Shown one piece after another: positions 11,315 through 22,774 of a stretch of 64,000 nt of DNA (the stretch's first letter is position 1; each line of letters begins with the position of its first letter). The notes beneath the pieces are model-generated. The model did no database searches, was not told the origin of the DNA, and saw nothing but the letters and a program-made list of their open reading frames with translations. The position numbers were made by a program, and so were the translations under genes. Source of the stretch: Tridacna crocea (lineage: Eukaryota > Mollusca > Bivalvia > Cardiida > Cardiidae); the NCBI GenBank assembly GCA_943736015.1, contig OX031064.1, positions 38,181,361-38,245,360 on the forward strand. The letters are read 5' to 3'.

Positions 11315-13560
11315 GGTATAGAAAAAAACACTTACAGGAAAGAACAGCTGTTAACTTCAAATGGAATGGACAAATCAGTTGGAAAGGGCTACAGAATTAA
11401 TTCTCAGGGTTGATTATTATTAAACAACCCTATTTTTAATTACCATGATGAGAAAGAAAAACAGTTCCCAAATACATTATAGTAGTTAAATTATCAGAAA
11501 AATTCTTATCTTGATCTTCTCTGTCTGAAATGGCATGACATGCAGCTGCCCTGAAATATTAAGCAAGCCATAACTATGCAGACTGATATAAAATCAATTC
11601 ACTAAGCAATCTGAAGATTATAATTACTTAATGATAACTTAAAAACATCTATGTGTACTTTGTAACATTCCAAAATTCAAAAATAAAATCACAAGCTTTG
11701 TTGTCCATAAATGTAAACAAACATAAATGACATACACTAATGTTTCAGTTTATTTTCTCTGTTATTTAAATACCTGCATGATTGAACTAAGCACAATAAT
11801 CAACCCCTTTTCCATAAAGGTGACAGGTTTAACAAAAGGTGAAAACAAAAATTAAATATGGCAATAAAATTGTTAAGTAAATAGTTTCACACGTTAAAGC
11901 ATGTATGATACCATCAATAAACACTTGCCTTAGACATACAGTGAATAAAGCATGAATTAGTCAAGAAAGAAGTCTTTTTTTATAAAATAAACATATACTA
12001 GCAAATTATCCTGAAAAAAAATGTGGTAAAAGGGAAAATTCCTCATTAAGAGAAAATTTTCCTTTGACTATATTTTTGACAATCTTCTTTCACAGAAGGC
12101 TGACCACATATAAGTGCCTCTCTTACAGGGAGAAAGGGATAAATAGGCGTTTTTCAACAGTTGGATGCACTTTTTCATAGTTACAGTGTGATAAAAAAGA
12201 GCAAATGCCAAAATTTCTTTTGTACTATCATACTGGTTAAACAGATGTGTGACAAGCACAATTAAACTTGACTCCTTTCATTCCTTTGTATAACACTTCT
12301 TTTTTAACACTTGAAATGAAAAAGGGTAAGAAAAAGGCCATGCATTATCATGATACTTGTCAATTTTTAGCATTCTCTCAAATCTGATTACTTTTTATAA
12401 TACTGTCTGTATAACTTGCAAGAAAATAAGCATCAAATGTCACAAGAGAGTGGAAGTATTGTTTGTTAATTATCAATCACTTCTGTTAACATTTTTCACA
12501 ACCCCCAGGAAAATTTTTGAAAACAGTATGTCAAAAGGAAAAGATGCAATTAGTAAAAAACATTTTTTCTTTCCTTTTCTTTCAATGTACACTACACTTA
12601 CAGACAAATACAATAATTAAACTTGTCCTATTAGTCAGCTGGTATTGAACAGGGGTCATATGACACATTCGTATATCATTTTATATCTACATGAACCATC
12701 CTTGCAGTAATTGAATGTATACAGAATACCATATTGCAGTATCTTTATGGTGCTTGTATTTACTTGAAGCAGCATGAGAAATGTTGATATTGCATCAGAC
12801 CAAAGATAATTTAGTATCAGATATCAGTATTTCCTTAAACAATGAGATGCAAATAAAATTAACAGAAAAATTACTCCAATGTGATGTTCCTTTTATCATA
12901 ACCATGATAACTATTCCTAACATGTTCAATAACAGAAAACTGCTTTTATTGTTAATTTTATTCAAGAGGGGTATATGAAAAAAAAAAACTTTACAAAAGA
13001 ATACAATACAATAAATTCTAGGTGCTTTAGAGTGTAGGTACTTTGTTTTACGAATGGTGGATGTACATGTATATTATAGTGTAGCATTTTAACTAATCAT
13101 ATTGCAAACCAATATGAAGGTAGTCTGGCAAGGGTAATATCATCATACCATATATTGAACCCTGTACATATTTTAATATTTCATCCAATGTGATTTTACC
13201 ATATGCAATACATGTATTTCAGTCAGACAACTTATTGATATAATATGAATATATACCTCTAATGTAAATAACAAAATAAAAGATCGGAAAAATTTGCCTA
13301 GCTCTTTCCGACATCATTTAGGATTAACCTCTAGATGGCACGAGGAACCAAGCAATGTTTCAGCAAAATGGGCAGTGCTGATTGTCTGACAGTATCAGAT
13401 TGCACATTTGAGTGGTCTGATCTTGATCCACACAAGGTGCAAAGTTAAAAGTAGTGAAAATGAAGTCTTTATATCATTTCCAGGCAAAAATATCTATTAA
13501 CCTAGAAGCAGAAATTTGTAAATGTATTAGATGATTGACAAGGTGAATGTGTTACATACA
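11315..13560. other. Unassigned AT-rich sequence
   Basis: The 60-90 codon open frames here have no domain, no good splice sites and a base composition like the surrounding DNA. A weak hairpin remnant is at about 12500-12600. Confidence 0.45.
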
Positions 13561-13599
13561 GCACTTTTACTAAAGACTTCACCAGAGGAACTTTAGACT

Positions 13600-14290
13600 G
13601 GTTCAGAATGGAAGCATGTCCAGACAACCAGAGAAATAATGACTCAAGTGACGGGATAAATTTTTGAAAGGGTAGAAACCATTGCGGAAAAAGGGAACAA
13701 AATACTAATTAACAGTATTTTTACCTTTTCCCACAATTAATGTTTTCAAAATCCTCCTGCCTTGTAACCGACTGTAAAAACAGTGTTGGCTCACAGAGGG
13801 GGTAATTCCCCTGTTATAAGAGAAATTCAATAGATACCCAGGGAAAATCTAGACACCATTTTTTATGTACATAAAATTCCCATTAAATCTTTACAAAATG
13901 ATAAAATGTATAGACTAAACCAAATACAATGCATTTCCAGACAACAAATTAAACTGGACTGAAACTCAGTGAAATTAGTTTTGAGAAGGGTTGGAAAACA
14001 TTGAGGGCAAGGACAAAGCATGGTTGCCGGCATTTGCTTCTTTCCCTGCGTTTTCAAAGCACTCAAGAGCTTTCTTGGGGCATTACTTAACTTGGGATCA
14101 TAATGGCAAAGGATTCATTTTTCATTTGACAAGTAACATCTGTAAGATAACCAGTTCAGCAAGGGCTGGGATTAAGAGTCCTTTTGAAACCAATGTAGGA
14201 AAAGGACAAAAATGCTGGTTTCCAGCATTTTCCCCTTTTCCCACAATACTCTCTTACTAAAAGAGACAAATTTCATAATTTGAGTCCCTG
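13600..14290. mobile_element. Cluster of degraded TTAA-hairpin MITEs
   Basis: Three hairpins lie at about 13670-13755, 13993-14055 and 14185-14250. All are diverged and lack both TTAA ends. Confidence 0.5.
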
Positions 14291-14505
14291 GTTTGAAATG
14301 GCTCTGTGAGAGAAGCCTTTGGAAAACATTGTGGGAAAAGGAGAAAATGCTGATAACCAGCATTTTCTCCTTTTCCCTCTATGTTTTCTACCCTCAAAGA
14401 ACACATTTCACTTTTTGTGCCACATTAATTTTGTTTCCTGCAATTGCTTTCAATCTCGAATCTGGACCAGTCTAAAGTTTTGTCATTTGGTTAAGAGTTA
14501 CATGT
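14291..14505 (+). mobile_element. TTAA-hairpin MITE, left end lost
   Basis: Good hairpin at about 14321-14385 and a right end reading TTTGGTTAAGAGTTAC, where the terminal TTAA has mutated. Confidence 0.65.
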
Positions 14506-14681
14506 ACATCTCCATAAGGTAACTGCTAGCCAACCCCTGAAAAGGTAGAAGTCATAAAACTCTTGCAACTGTAAAGATGTAATTAAATAGATAAGTATAT
14601 ATTACAAACAGGTTTCAACAATATCAAATACATCTTGTCCTGCTTTTAAAAAGTGACCTTGTTTCCAAATCACCATGCCCC

Positions 14682-14980
14682 GGTAGCTCAGTTGGTAGCG
14701 TACAAAAATTGAGAACAGGGGGTCGTGAGTTCAAACCCCTGCTTGGCCAATTTCTTTCCCAGGACTGATGATAGTCATTGTGGCAGGATTCATTCCTCTC
14801 CCACTGCTGACCATGGTTTCAATGATGGTTATGTGGGAAAGCAGCCAGTGGCTTGGAAAGAAAATTGTGCGGAGTACTGGTAAAAAAGACCCCATGAAAG
14901 CACTGATAGGTGCACAGGCTGCCACGATGTACTGGAATAATGTTGAAAATGGCGTTAAACACTATAGAATGAATCAATTT
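14682..14980 (+). mobile_element. tRNA-derived SINE
   Basis: Head CCCCGGTAGCTCAGTTGG with a B-box-like GAGTTCAAACCCC at 14728-14740. The body has CCAATTTCTTTCC and TGATGATAGTCAT, and the tail TGTTGAAAATGGCGTTAAAC. The head resembles a tRNA but its anticodon arm is disrupted, so it is not a working tRNA. Confidence 0.75.
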
Positions 14981-15018
14981 ATTGTTTACAAATCAGACAG
15001 TTTTGTCCCTTTGTAAAT

Positions 15019-15440
15019 GAGTCATGCCCTGTGAAAAAGGGGCTTAACTCATTACCAAACGACAACATTTAAAATTTAGGCTTGTCCAAATCGAAAGCAT
15101 TTGCAGACGACAAAACAAAAGGGACTGAAAATTTGAAATTTGTTTAGTAAAGGGTAGAAAACATTGTGGGAAAAGGAGAAAATGCTGGTTTCCAGCATTT
15201 TCTCCTTTTCCTGCAAAGTTTTCTAAACGCTTTTTTCTAAGGGTCATCAAAAGTAGGGATTGTGTGGTAATGGGTTAATGCATCTGTAACCCATGTCAGC
15301 CTCTGCAGTTTGGAAAGGATAATGTTCATGAGTAGAGACTTTCTGCCGTTTGTCAATTTTCTGCATGTCCAAAGGCCATTCTATCTCAGGATTTAGCCCC
15401 TTGTTGGACGAAATAGTTTTAATGGATCCAAGACTTACTT
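15019..15440 (+). mobile_element. Hairpin element F4 split by a TTAA MITE
   Basis: Left piece GTCATGCCCTGTGAAAAAGG up to 15047 and right piece from 15275 (TTAATGCATCTG..., TTTTCTGCATGTCCAAAGG). It matches the uninterrupted copy at 46150-46345, where a single TTAA sits at the junction. The hairpin of this copy is eroded. Confidence 0.7.
15044..15278 (-). mobile_element. TTAA-hairpin MITE nested in F4 element
   Basis: TTAA at 15044-15047 and 15275-15278. Comparison with the empty site at 46150-46345 shows that TTAA was duplicated on insertion. Confidence 0.9.
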
Positions 15441-15478
15441 TGTATAATGCATCAAGGAGATATATTATTATAAAAATA

Positions 15479-15706
15479 TAAACTCCTTACCAAACGACAA
15501 AATTTTATGACTGGTCCAAATTGAAAGCATAAATTGCAGACAATAAGATTAATGTGACTCAAAAATTTAAATTTGTTCTGGGAGCATAGAAAACATTGCG
15601 GGAAAAGGAGAAAATGCGATTACCAGCATTTTCTCCTTTTCCCATGTTTTCAAAAGGCTTCTTCTTCAGGGTCGTGAAAACCATTGCTTGTTTGGGAAAG
15701 GGATAA
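15479..15706 (-). mobile_element. TTAA-hairpin MITE, ends mutated
   Basis: Starts TAAACTCCTTACCAAACGAC and ends GGGAAAGGGATAA, with a clear hairpin at about 15586-15652. One base of each TTAA has changed. Confidence 0.7.
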
Positions 15707-15842
15707 AGGTGGCCCTTCAGACTTTAGAATGAAAATTTTAAAAGAATGCAGAAAATCATCCTAATACTCTCAAAGCCATTCATAAAATCCCATTTTTTTT
15801 TTTAATTTGGTGAGATGTTAAAAACCTAAATACGCACCTCTA
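15706..15842 (+). mobile_element. Fragment of F5 inverted-end element
   Basis: Begins AGGTGGCCCTTCAGAC and ends with AATTTGGTGAGATG...CACCTC. It is an internally deleted relative of 21712-22232. Confidence 0.55.
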
Positions 15843-15944
15843 AGATCCTTTGTGTGCCAGAGCATGGCCTGACTGTGCATGTATTTCAACACTTTACCAA
15901 AAAATATTTTCACTTGTCAGCATATTGTCCATAATAAAACATTT

Positions 15945-16275
15945 TGCAGACTATTATTTCAGAAATAATCTTCTTTCTATCATGATTTATCATACAATAA
16001 ACCACAGTTGTGAGTTATGAGGCACAATAAATAATCCACGAGTACAATAGCCCCAGTGGTTTGTTCATTGCGCCTCATAACTCACATGGTTTATTTAAGA
16101 AATAATCTTCTTTCTATTGTGGTATATCGTTCAATAAACCACAGTTGTGAGTTATGAGGCACAATAAATAATCCACGAGGGCGATAGCCCAAGTGGGTTA
16201 TTCATTGCGCCTCATAACTCACAACGTGGTTTATTGAACGATATACCGCGATAGAAAGAAGATTATTTCGATTCT
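15945..16275. mobile_element. Two foldback units of one palindromic element
   Basis: The sequence ACCACAGTTGTGAGTTATGAGGC and its reverse complement GCCTCATAACTCACA recur at about 16000-16090 and 16137-16235, with outer arms AATAATCTTCTTTCTA / TAGAAAGAAGATTATT. A third outer arm is at 16470-16500. Confidence 0.75.
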
Positions 16276-16739
16276 AACTTGGCAAATTCTTAATGAAAGG
16301 AAAACAAGTTCAAACTAAGAGTAAAAACGCGGATGAAGATTCTGTTCCATTGAATAACTCACTCATTGAATGACGTCACTCTACATGGATTGTCGCAGAT
16401 TTTACAACGTTTTCCTTGCACTGTGTTTATAGAGCCAAAGTCGCGTGTCATGTTATAATGAACGATAAACCACGATAGAAAGAAGATTATTTCGATTCTA
16501 ACATGATCAACTCTCAATGAAAGGAAAACAAGTTCAAACTCAGAGTAAAAATGCGGATGCAGAGTACATTCCATTGAATAACTAACTTACTTACTTTATA
16601 CAGAATGACGTCACTCTATATAGAATGACATCACTACAACGTATATTTTACCACGCTTTCATTGCACTGTGTTAATAGAACTGAATTCACGTGTCATCTT
16701 AGAATATTAGATTAAACGTTGCCCAAATGATGATATTAA

Positions 16740-16845
16740 AGGGCATAGGAAGTACCATGGCAAAAGGAGAAAAAATAGGGGATCTGCATTTTCTCATTTT
16801 CCAAAAATGTTTTCAAAAGCTTTCTTCTTCAGGGCAATGTCAAAG
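16740..16845. mobile_element. Degraded TTAA-family hairpin
   Basis: Broken arms GGCAAAAGGAGAAAA and TTTTCTCATTTTCC; no ends. Confidence 0.4.
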
Positions 16846-17163
16846 AATAATTTTATTTTAATTTTCTGACTACTTTTTATACAAAGCATTTTTTCCTTTT
16901 GACATAAAAATGTAATCTCATCTACAAGTTGGAAGTGCAGGTTACAAGATCCTTGGCTCATATGATGGGATTTATCTTTGACAAGCAAGTAAACATTAGA
17001 GATATAGAAGAAAGTGCCATTGTCAATCAGTTTTCTGCATTCCGACATGTTTTGAGAAACCTTCTACATTGAACTTCAAACATAAGGGGACTATTTAGCC
17101 AAGTGTAAAAATTAGTGGTCTTTATCAACACCAAATTATTTGTACTGCAACAGTGTATGTATT

Positions 17164-17369
17164 TTAACCCATCACCACACAATCCCTACTTTTGACGACC
17201 CGAGAAAGAAACCTTTAAAAAACATTGTGGGAAAAGGAGAAAATGCTGGTAACCATGATTTCTACTCTTCACAAAACAAATTTCAAATTTTCAGTCACTT
17301 TTATTTTGTCGTCTGCAAATGCTTTTAATTTGGATAAACCTAAAATTTTGTCCTTTGGTAATGAGTTAA
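17164..17369 (+). mobile_element. TTAA-hairpin MITE lacking one hairpin arm
   Basis: TTAA at 17164-17167 and 17366-17369. The right hairpin arm is deleted, so it no longer folds. Confidence 0.8.
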
Positions 17370-17595
17370 CTCTTTCCCAAACAAGCCCTGCTTTTTACAT
17401 GTCTTCAGTACAAGTCTTTAGAAAACACTGTGGGAAAAGGAGAAATTGCTCGCAACAAGCAATTTCTCCTTTTCCCACAGTGTTTTCTAGCCTATCGGAA
17501 AACTTTCTGCCATTCTCATCAAATTCAAATTGTCATCTGCAAACACTTTGAGTTTGGGACGGCCTAAAACTTCTCATTTGGAAAAGGCAAAGAAG
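17366..17595 (+). mobile_element. TTAA-hairpin MITE, GCTCG subfamily, sharing a TTAA
   Basis: Starts from the same TTAA that ends the previous copy. The hairpin reads CACTGTGGGAAAAGGAG with AAATTGCTCG and the paired arm AGCAATTT...CACAGTG, so the changes relative to the main family are compensated. The right end is eroded. Confidence 0.75.
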
Positions 17596-17769
17596 ATCAG
17601 CTTGGCGAATACTGTAACAAAGGCTAAAAATAATCGTAACCTTTTATCGTCTATTCCTTGTTCAAATATCCAAAGATCCCATTTCAAATTCTGTGACATC
17701 AGATCTCGATGTACAATGTCCTTCGAAGCACCTTGAGCTAGTTTTCTGAGGTGCTTTTTTTCTAAAAGG
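17578..17769 (-). pseudogene. Possible protein-kinase catalytic-loop fragment
   Basis: On the minus strand, after a good acceptor-like sequence (TTATGTTTCCTTTTAG), an open frame reads KKHLRKLAQGASKDIVHRDL then MSQN. This fits the kinase catalytic loop HRDLxxxN. The following residues (KWDLWIFEQG) do not give a proper DFG motif and the frame runs into MITE sequence before stopping, so a decayed kinase fragment is more likely than a working exon. There is no ATG before the loop and no good donor. A chance match is possible. Confidence 0.3.
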
Positions 17770-18486
17770 AAACATAATTACCAACCTATTAGATGCTAAT
17801 TAATCCATTTCACACCAAAGTTTCTGTTGTAGACTCCAAGCTTATATACATCTTATTTTCTGCAGCTTCTTTTCTTTTTGCAATACTGTGTCCACACTCT
17901 TTTAACAGAACTGTAAATTAAATCAAACATGATTACATTTATTTACTAGTAAGAAAATGCGCTGAGTTTTAACCTAACACTAAAATTTTAATGCAAAAAA
18001 AAAAAATTTGAGTCTTCGGTAACCTTTTTCCACAATGTTTTCTACCATATCAAGGACAAAATTCATCATTTGAGCTACAAATTATTTGTTACCTGCAATT
18101 GTATTCAATATAACAGCACAGTACAAAATTTTGGAGTTTGGTTTTACATAACATAATACCATGACAAAATTTTAGACTTGACTTTCGTGGAAAGATTTCA
18201 AAGACAAAAAAATCAAGTGTAGCTATGATAATAGTTACGTGTTACATAAAAATAAAAGGGAGAAATTGCTGGCTACAAGAAGAATTTTCTACTTTTTAAA
18301 CAATATTTTCGATAGCCTTGTTTATCTGAGGATCATAAACTTCTGCTAGGCACCACATGGTACTTGGTGAGCTCTTTTCTAGTTCAAATCAGTGATGGTA
18401 GCAGAACTTACATAACATTCCAAATAAAATCTAAATATTCCACATGAAAAAGTTCCTGATGTACGTGACAAAATTTCTCCAACGAG
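17770..18486. other. Unassigned, with degraded hairpin remnants
   Basis: Eroded MITE pieces at about 18020-18150 and 18170-18330; otherwise nothing recognised. Confidence 0.4.
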
Positions 18487-18698
18487 TTAATTTACTCTGA
18501 CCAGTCCAATTTGAAAGCATTTGCAGACTGCAAAACAAACATAACTCAAAAATTTAAACTTGACTTCAGAAGAGTGAAATTCATTTTGGGAAAAGGAGAA
18601 ATTACTGGATATCAGCATTTTCTCCATTTCCTACAATGTTTTCAGAAGGCTGATTCCTCTCTGATGTAAATCCCATGGATTGTTTGGTAAAGGGTTAA
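18487..18698 (-). mobile_element. TTAA-hairpin MITE
   Basis: TTAA at 18487-18490 and 18695-18698. The hairpin is diverged (GATATC in place of GGTTACC). Confidence 0.75.
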
Positions 18699-19328
18699 AG
18701 AGCTATACTTTGAACCTGAAAATGCCAAATATAGACTTCAGGCATTTTCAACTTAGAAATATGATCCAAATAATTGCAATTTCATGTCTGTGTTTGTCAG
18801 TTTTTCAGTTAGGTAGATCAAGATCATAGATCAAGATCATGCTGTATGGTTTGTGTAGCCTGATCTTGATCCACAGTGAATGTAAAAGACAACTATGAAC
18901 TATAGCCATGAAAGGTGCTTTTAGAGATAATTTTGACACATTTTCAATCCTACATGTAGGTCCCAATTTTTTGTCTAATCCATTAGTCTTCTGAATTTAA
19001 AACATTTCAAAAGACTTAGAAAATCTAAGCGATCCTTAAGTATAAGGTAAAGAAGTATGTTATAAATCCTTGAACTTTAAGATGTAAATTTAATAAAACA
19101 TACACTTTAGATTTCTATAATATCAGCAAAACATTCAACACTTTTAAGTAGGACTGTTTTACAATAGGTAAAACCAATTTTGTCCCGCCAAAAAATATTT
19201 ATCGTATTGCTTTACACTTATCTACGTTATGTGAAACCCTAGATTGTTTCCCCATTTCACTTAGGCAGTAGGCCCTATAGATTACTTGAAATATGAGAAA
19301 ATATATATTGAAATAATGGAAAAAACAG
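18699..19328. other. Unassigned; one GATCTTGATC repeat
   Basis: At about 18805-18880 the motif GATCAAGATCATG faces CTGATCTTGATCCAC, a small inverted repeat also seen at 22900, 26430, 30200, 30440 and 61040. Confidence 0.4.
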
Positions 19329-19560
19329 TTAAATCTTTACCACACAATCCCTAGTTTTAACGACCCTGAGATACTGAGGCCTTTTGAAAACATTGTGGGA
19401 AAAGGAGAAAATGCTGGTAACCAGCATTTTCTCCTTTTCCCACAATGTTTTCTACCTTATCAGAAAGGGATTTCAATTTTTAAGTTTATGTTAATTTGTC
19501 GTCTGCAAATGCTTTCAAATTTGGACCAGTCTAATATTTTGTCGTTTGGTAATGAGTTAA
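19329..19560 (+). mobile_element. TTAA-hairpin MITE, complete
   Basis: TTAA at both ends (19329-19332, 19557-19560) and a perfect hairpin. Confidence 0.9.
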
Positions 19561-19603
19561 ATCTTTATAAAAGCCTCTAACCCTTTAGCTGCTAACTGCT
19601 ACT

Positions 19604-19842
19604 TTAAACTCTTTACCAAACGACAAAATATTGGACTATTCCAACTTGAAGGCATTTGCAGATGACAAAATGAATGTTACTCAAAAATTGAAATTTGTTT
19701 TGTAAAAGGATAGAAAAAATTGTGTGAAAAGGAGAAAATGCTGGTTACCAGCATTTTTTCCTTTACCTACCATATTTTCTAAAGGCTTCTTTCTCAGTGT
19801 CATCAAAAGTAGGGATTGTGCGGTAATGCCGTAATGGGTTAA
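19604..19842 (-). mobile_element. TTAA-hairpin MITE, complete
   Basis: TTAA at 19604-19607 and 19839-19842. A short duplication GGTAATGCCGTAATG lies near the right end. Confidence 0.85.
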
Positions 19843-19868
19843 GGACCTTTTGCACAGAACTAATAAAT

Positions 19869-20066
19869 TTAACTCATTACCAAAAGCATTTGTAGACAAC
19901 AAAATAAAAGTGACTGAAAATTTGATATTTGTTTTGTGAAGAGCAGAAAACATTGTGGTAAAAGGAGAAAATACTGGTTACCAGGATTTTCTCCTTTTCC
20001 CACAAGGTTTTCAAAAGGCTTCTTTTATAGTGCAGTGAAAACCAGGATTGTTAGGCAAAGAGTTAA
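19869..20066 (-). mobile_element. TTAA-hairpin MITE, internally shortened
   Basis: TTAA at 19869-19872 and 20063-20066. Part of the CGACAAAATTTT region is missing. Confidence 0.8.
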
Positions 20067-20202
20067 AATGTTCAAAAATAACAAAATGCTGGTAACCAGC
20101 TGCTCTAGGGTTTGGAAAAAAAAGCAGTCCAATTGTAAGATTATGAGGAAAACAAAGCTGTCAGGCAAAAAAATGACTCAAGTTCTGTAAATAGGGCATA
20201 AT

Positions 20203-20434
20203 TATAACCCATTACCACACAATACCGATTTTTAACGATCCTGAGAAAGATGCCTTTTGAAAACATTGTAGGAAAAGGAGAAATTGCTGGTTACCAGCAC
20301 TTTCTCCTTTTCCCACCATGTCTTTTACCCCATTAAAGAGTAAAATCATCACTTAAGCAACATCTGATTTGCCATCTACAAATGGTTTCAATTTGGACAA
20401 GTTAAAAATTTTGTTGTTCCGTAAAAAGAGTTAA
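20203..20434 (+). mobile_element. TTAA-hairpin MITE next to an F4 element
   Basis: The right TTAA (20431-20434) is followed by TGCACCTACAAAAAGTATCC, the same F4 junction as at 15278. The left end is TATAA. Confidence 0.75.
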
Positions 20435-20590
20435 TGCACCTACAAAAAGTATCCACCAAGGTCACTCACCTACACTGTCAACACAGGCTGACCCGAGTCA
20501 AAACTTTTTGTTATTAGTAAATCTTCTGCATGTCCAAGGACCGTTGTACCTAAGAATTTAGCCAGTTCTGAGACAAAATTGATCTTAAAT
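20435..20590 (+). mobile_element. F4 hairpin element, right part
   Basis: AAAAAGTATCCACCAAGGTC and CAGGCTGACCCGAGTCAAAA form imperfect arms, followed by TTCTGCATGTCCAAGGACC as in 46150-46345. Confidence 0.6.
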
Positions 20591-20594
20591 TAAT

Positions 20595-20821
20595 TTAACT
20601 CATTACCAAACGACAAAATTTTAGGCTTGTCCAAATCGAAAGCATTTGCAGACGACAAAATGAAAGTGACAGAAAATTTGAAATTTGTTTTGAGAAGGGT
20701 AGAAAACATTGTGGGAAAAGGAGAAAATGCTGGTTACCAGCATTTTCTCCTTTTCCCACAATGTTTTCTAAAGGCTTCTTTCTCAGGGGCGTCAAAAGTA
20801 GGTTGTGTGGTAATGGGTTAA
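20595..20821 (-). mobile_element. TTAA-hairpin MITE, complete
   Basis: TTAA at 20595-20598 and 20818-20821, with a perfect hairpin around GGTTACC. Confidence 0.9.
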
Positions 20822-21032
20822 ACATCAGATCTGTTGTACACTAGTCTGAATTGAAAGTATTTGAAAATGCTAAAATAAATGCGGCTGAAAAATTTAATAT
20901 TATTTAAGGAAGGGTAGAAAACATTGTGGGAAAAGGAGAAAATGCTGGTTACAAGCATTTTATACTTTTCCCACAATGTTTTCAAAAGGCCTTTTTCCAA
21001 GGGTCATTTAAAAAAAGTGGACATTTAGTTAA
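20818..21032 (-). mobile_element. TTAA-hairpin MITE abutting the previous copy
   Basis: Probably shares the TTAA at 20818-20821; right TTAA at 21029-21032. The first 30 bp are diverged. Confidence 0.6.
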
Positions 21033-21711
21033 AAGCGGTGTATCCTCCAAGTTCTTCTAGTTGTAATCTAACACTCTTTGACTCCACTTTAATTTTATAC
21101 GTCTACCTGTAGGATGAGTTTGCAATTTACTATAGCTTTGGTTGGACCATTTATAATAAATGTCAAGACTTTATGGCATAATATGTGTAGTTTGATCTGA
21201 ATTTACAATCCTGATGTCATGCAAGAAATTTATATCTAAAGACAGATTACAGATTCCTCTACATGAATATTGAGTGCAATTGCAGATGAAAAATTATTAC
21301 AAGTCATGTGGTTCAAAAGTCCAGGGATTCATTCTTAACTTCAAAGCAATGTTGAGAGAGAAAAAAATCCTCTCCCATTCTCTCTCATAGGCTATTATCA
21401 GTCCTTTGAAAGATTTCGGTCAACCTGTACCCAGAATCAAACCAGTGGCCCCTGGATTACAAGCCCTCTACATATTTAGAGACCTGACAAGCTCTCAAGC
21501 TTGGAAACATTAATGTTTATTCAAATACTAGATGGTAAAGTTCTTTCTCAGTTTCATAAAATACTACCTTACATATCCTATGTTAATTCTTTACAAAAAA
21601 GGTCATAAATCTGACCTGATCTACATTATACAAGTCATACACCAGTTTCATTATTCTCTTAAAAAGCCTGTGTAACAAGAGGGCTACTATATGCCTGTAT
21701 CACTCCACTAC
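21033..21711. other. Unassigned sequence
   Basis: No exon or repeat recognised. Confidence 0.4.
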
Positions 21712-22232
21712 CTTTAAAGGTGGCCCTTCAGATTTTGGGACGAAAATTTTACAAGTGTACTAAAGAATCATCCTTATACTCCAAAAGCCTTATAATTTTC
21801 ATTCATAAAACCCCAGTAGTCGAAAACTACCGACAACAAGACAAATCAGAGATTTACTACAGCCCAGGTTGTCACAGTCTATTTTTACATGAGCAACGCC
21901 CTCGTTTACATATACAGATGAAGCTTCAAACATAGTGTCTGAAGAAGACATTATGGAAAATAATTACATATTTGTTATGTTCTGGAATTTCAGCGTCATT
22001 ATTCACATGCCAGTTAATATTCCCACAATGCTTTTTTTTTATTTTTGGCTGCAAATCTAAAAATAGCTTAAGAGGCTACGTAGCCTTTTAAGGGATTTAC
22101 CATCAATTTTTTTTTCTGTAATTTTATGATTCTTAATTACAGATGAATTTTATTATTTTTTCATATAAATTTCATTGATATATATATTTTTCAATTTGGT
22201 GGGATGTGAAAATTCTAAATATCCACCTTTAA
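21712..22232 (+). mobile_element. F5 element with TTTAAAGGTGG inverted ends
   Basis: Left end TTTAAAGGTGGCCCTTCAGA; right end ATATCCACCTTTAAA. A related, inverted copy covers 28065-28468 and a fragment 15706-15842. It also contains AGGCTACGTAGCCT. No transposase was seen, so it is non-autonomous. Confidence 0.65.
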
Positions 22233-22545
22233 ACTTTTTTTGGAAAAAATAGCTTAGCTCCCCTTCCCTCCAAAAAAAACAGCAATATCTTTATCAAATG
22301 CAAAGAGAATACAAACAGGTCCTATCAACCATGAAATGTTCATACCAAATGTCAATTGATACACTTTAAAAACAAGTGCTTTGAAAAGAAGATTTCTCGA
22401 AATTAAAAATAGATCTAAAAAACATTTTTTTAATGGAAAAAAGTAATGAAACAACATTTTAGAGGCTAAGGCACCATGTAATCTTAAAGCTGCCATACAG
22501 CAGCTGTAGACCAAGAGGGATACCTTTAGGCAATATACCAGCACC

Positions 22546-22774
22546 TTAACTCTTTACCAAACGACAAAATTTTAGGCTTGTCCAAATCGAAAGCATTTAC
22601 ATATGACAAAATAAATGTGACTGAAAATTTTAAATTTGTTTTGTGAAGAGTAGAAAACATTGTGGGAAAAGGAGAAAATGCTGGTTACCAGCATTTTCTC
22701 CTTTTCCCACATTGTTTTCTAAAGGCTTCTTTCTCAGGGTCATTAAAAGTAGGAATTGTGTGGTAATGGGTTAA
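22546..22774 (-). mobile_element. TTAA-hairpin MITE, complete
   Basis: TTAA at 22546-22549 and 22771-22774. Confidence 0.9.

Noticed and set aside
14682-14755. tRNA gene
   Set aside because: A- and B-box-like sequences are present but the anticodon arm does not fold, and it continues into a SINE body.
19329-21032. CRISPR-like array of regularly spaced palindromes
   Set aside because: Units are full 200-240 bp transposable elements in mixed orientation with TTAA ends in an intron-bearing animal genome.
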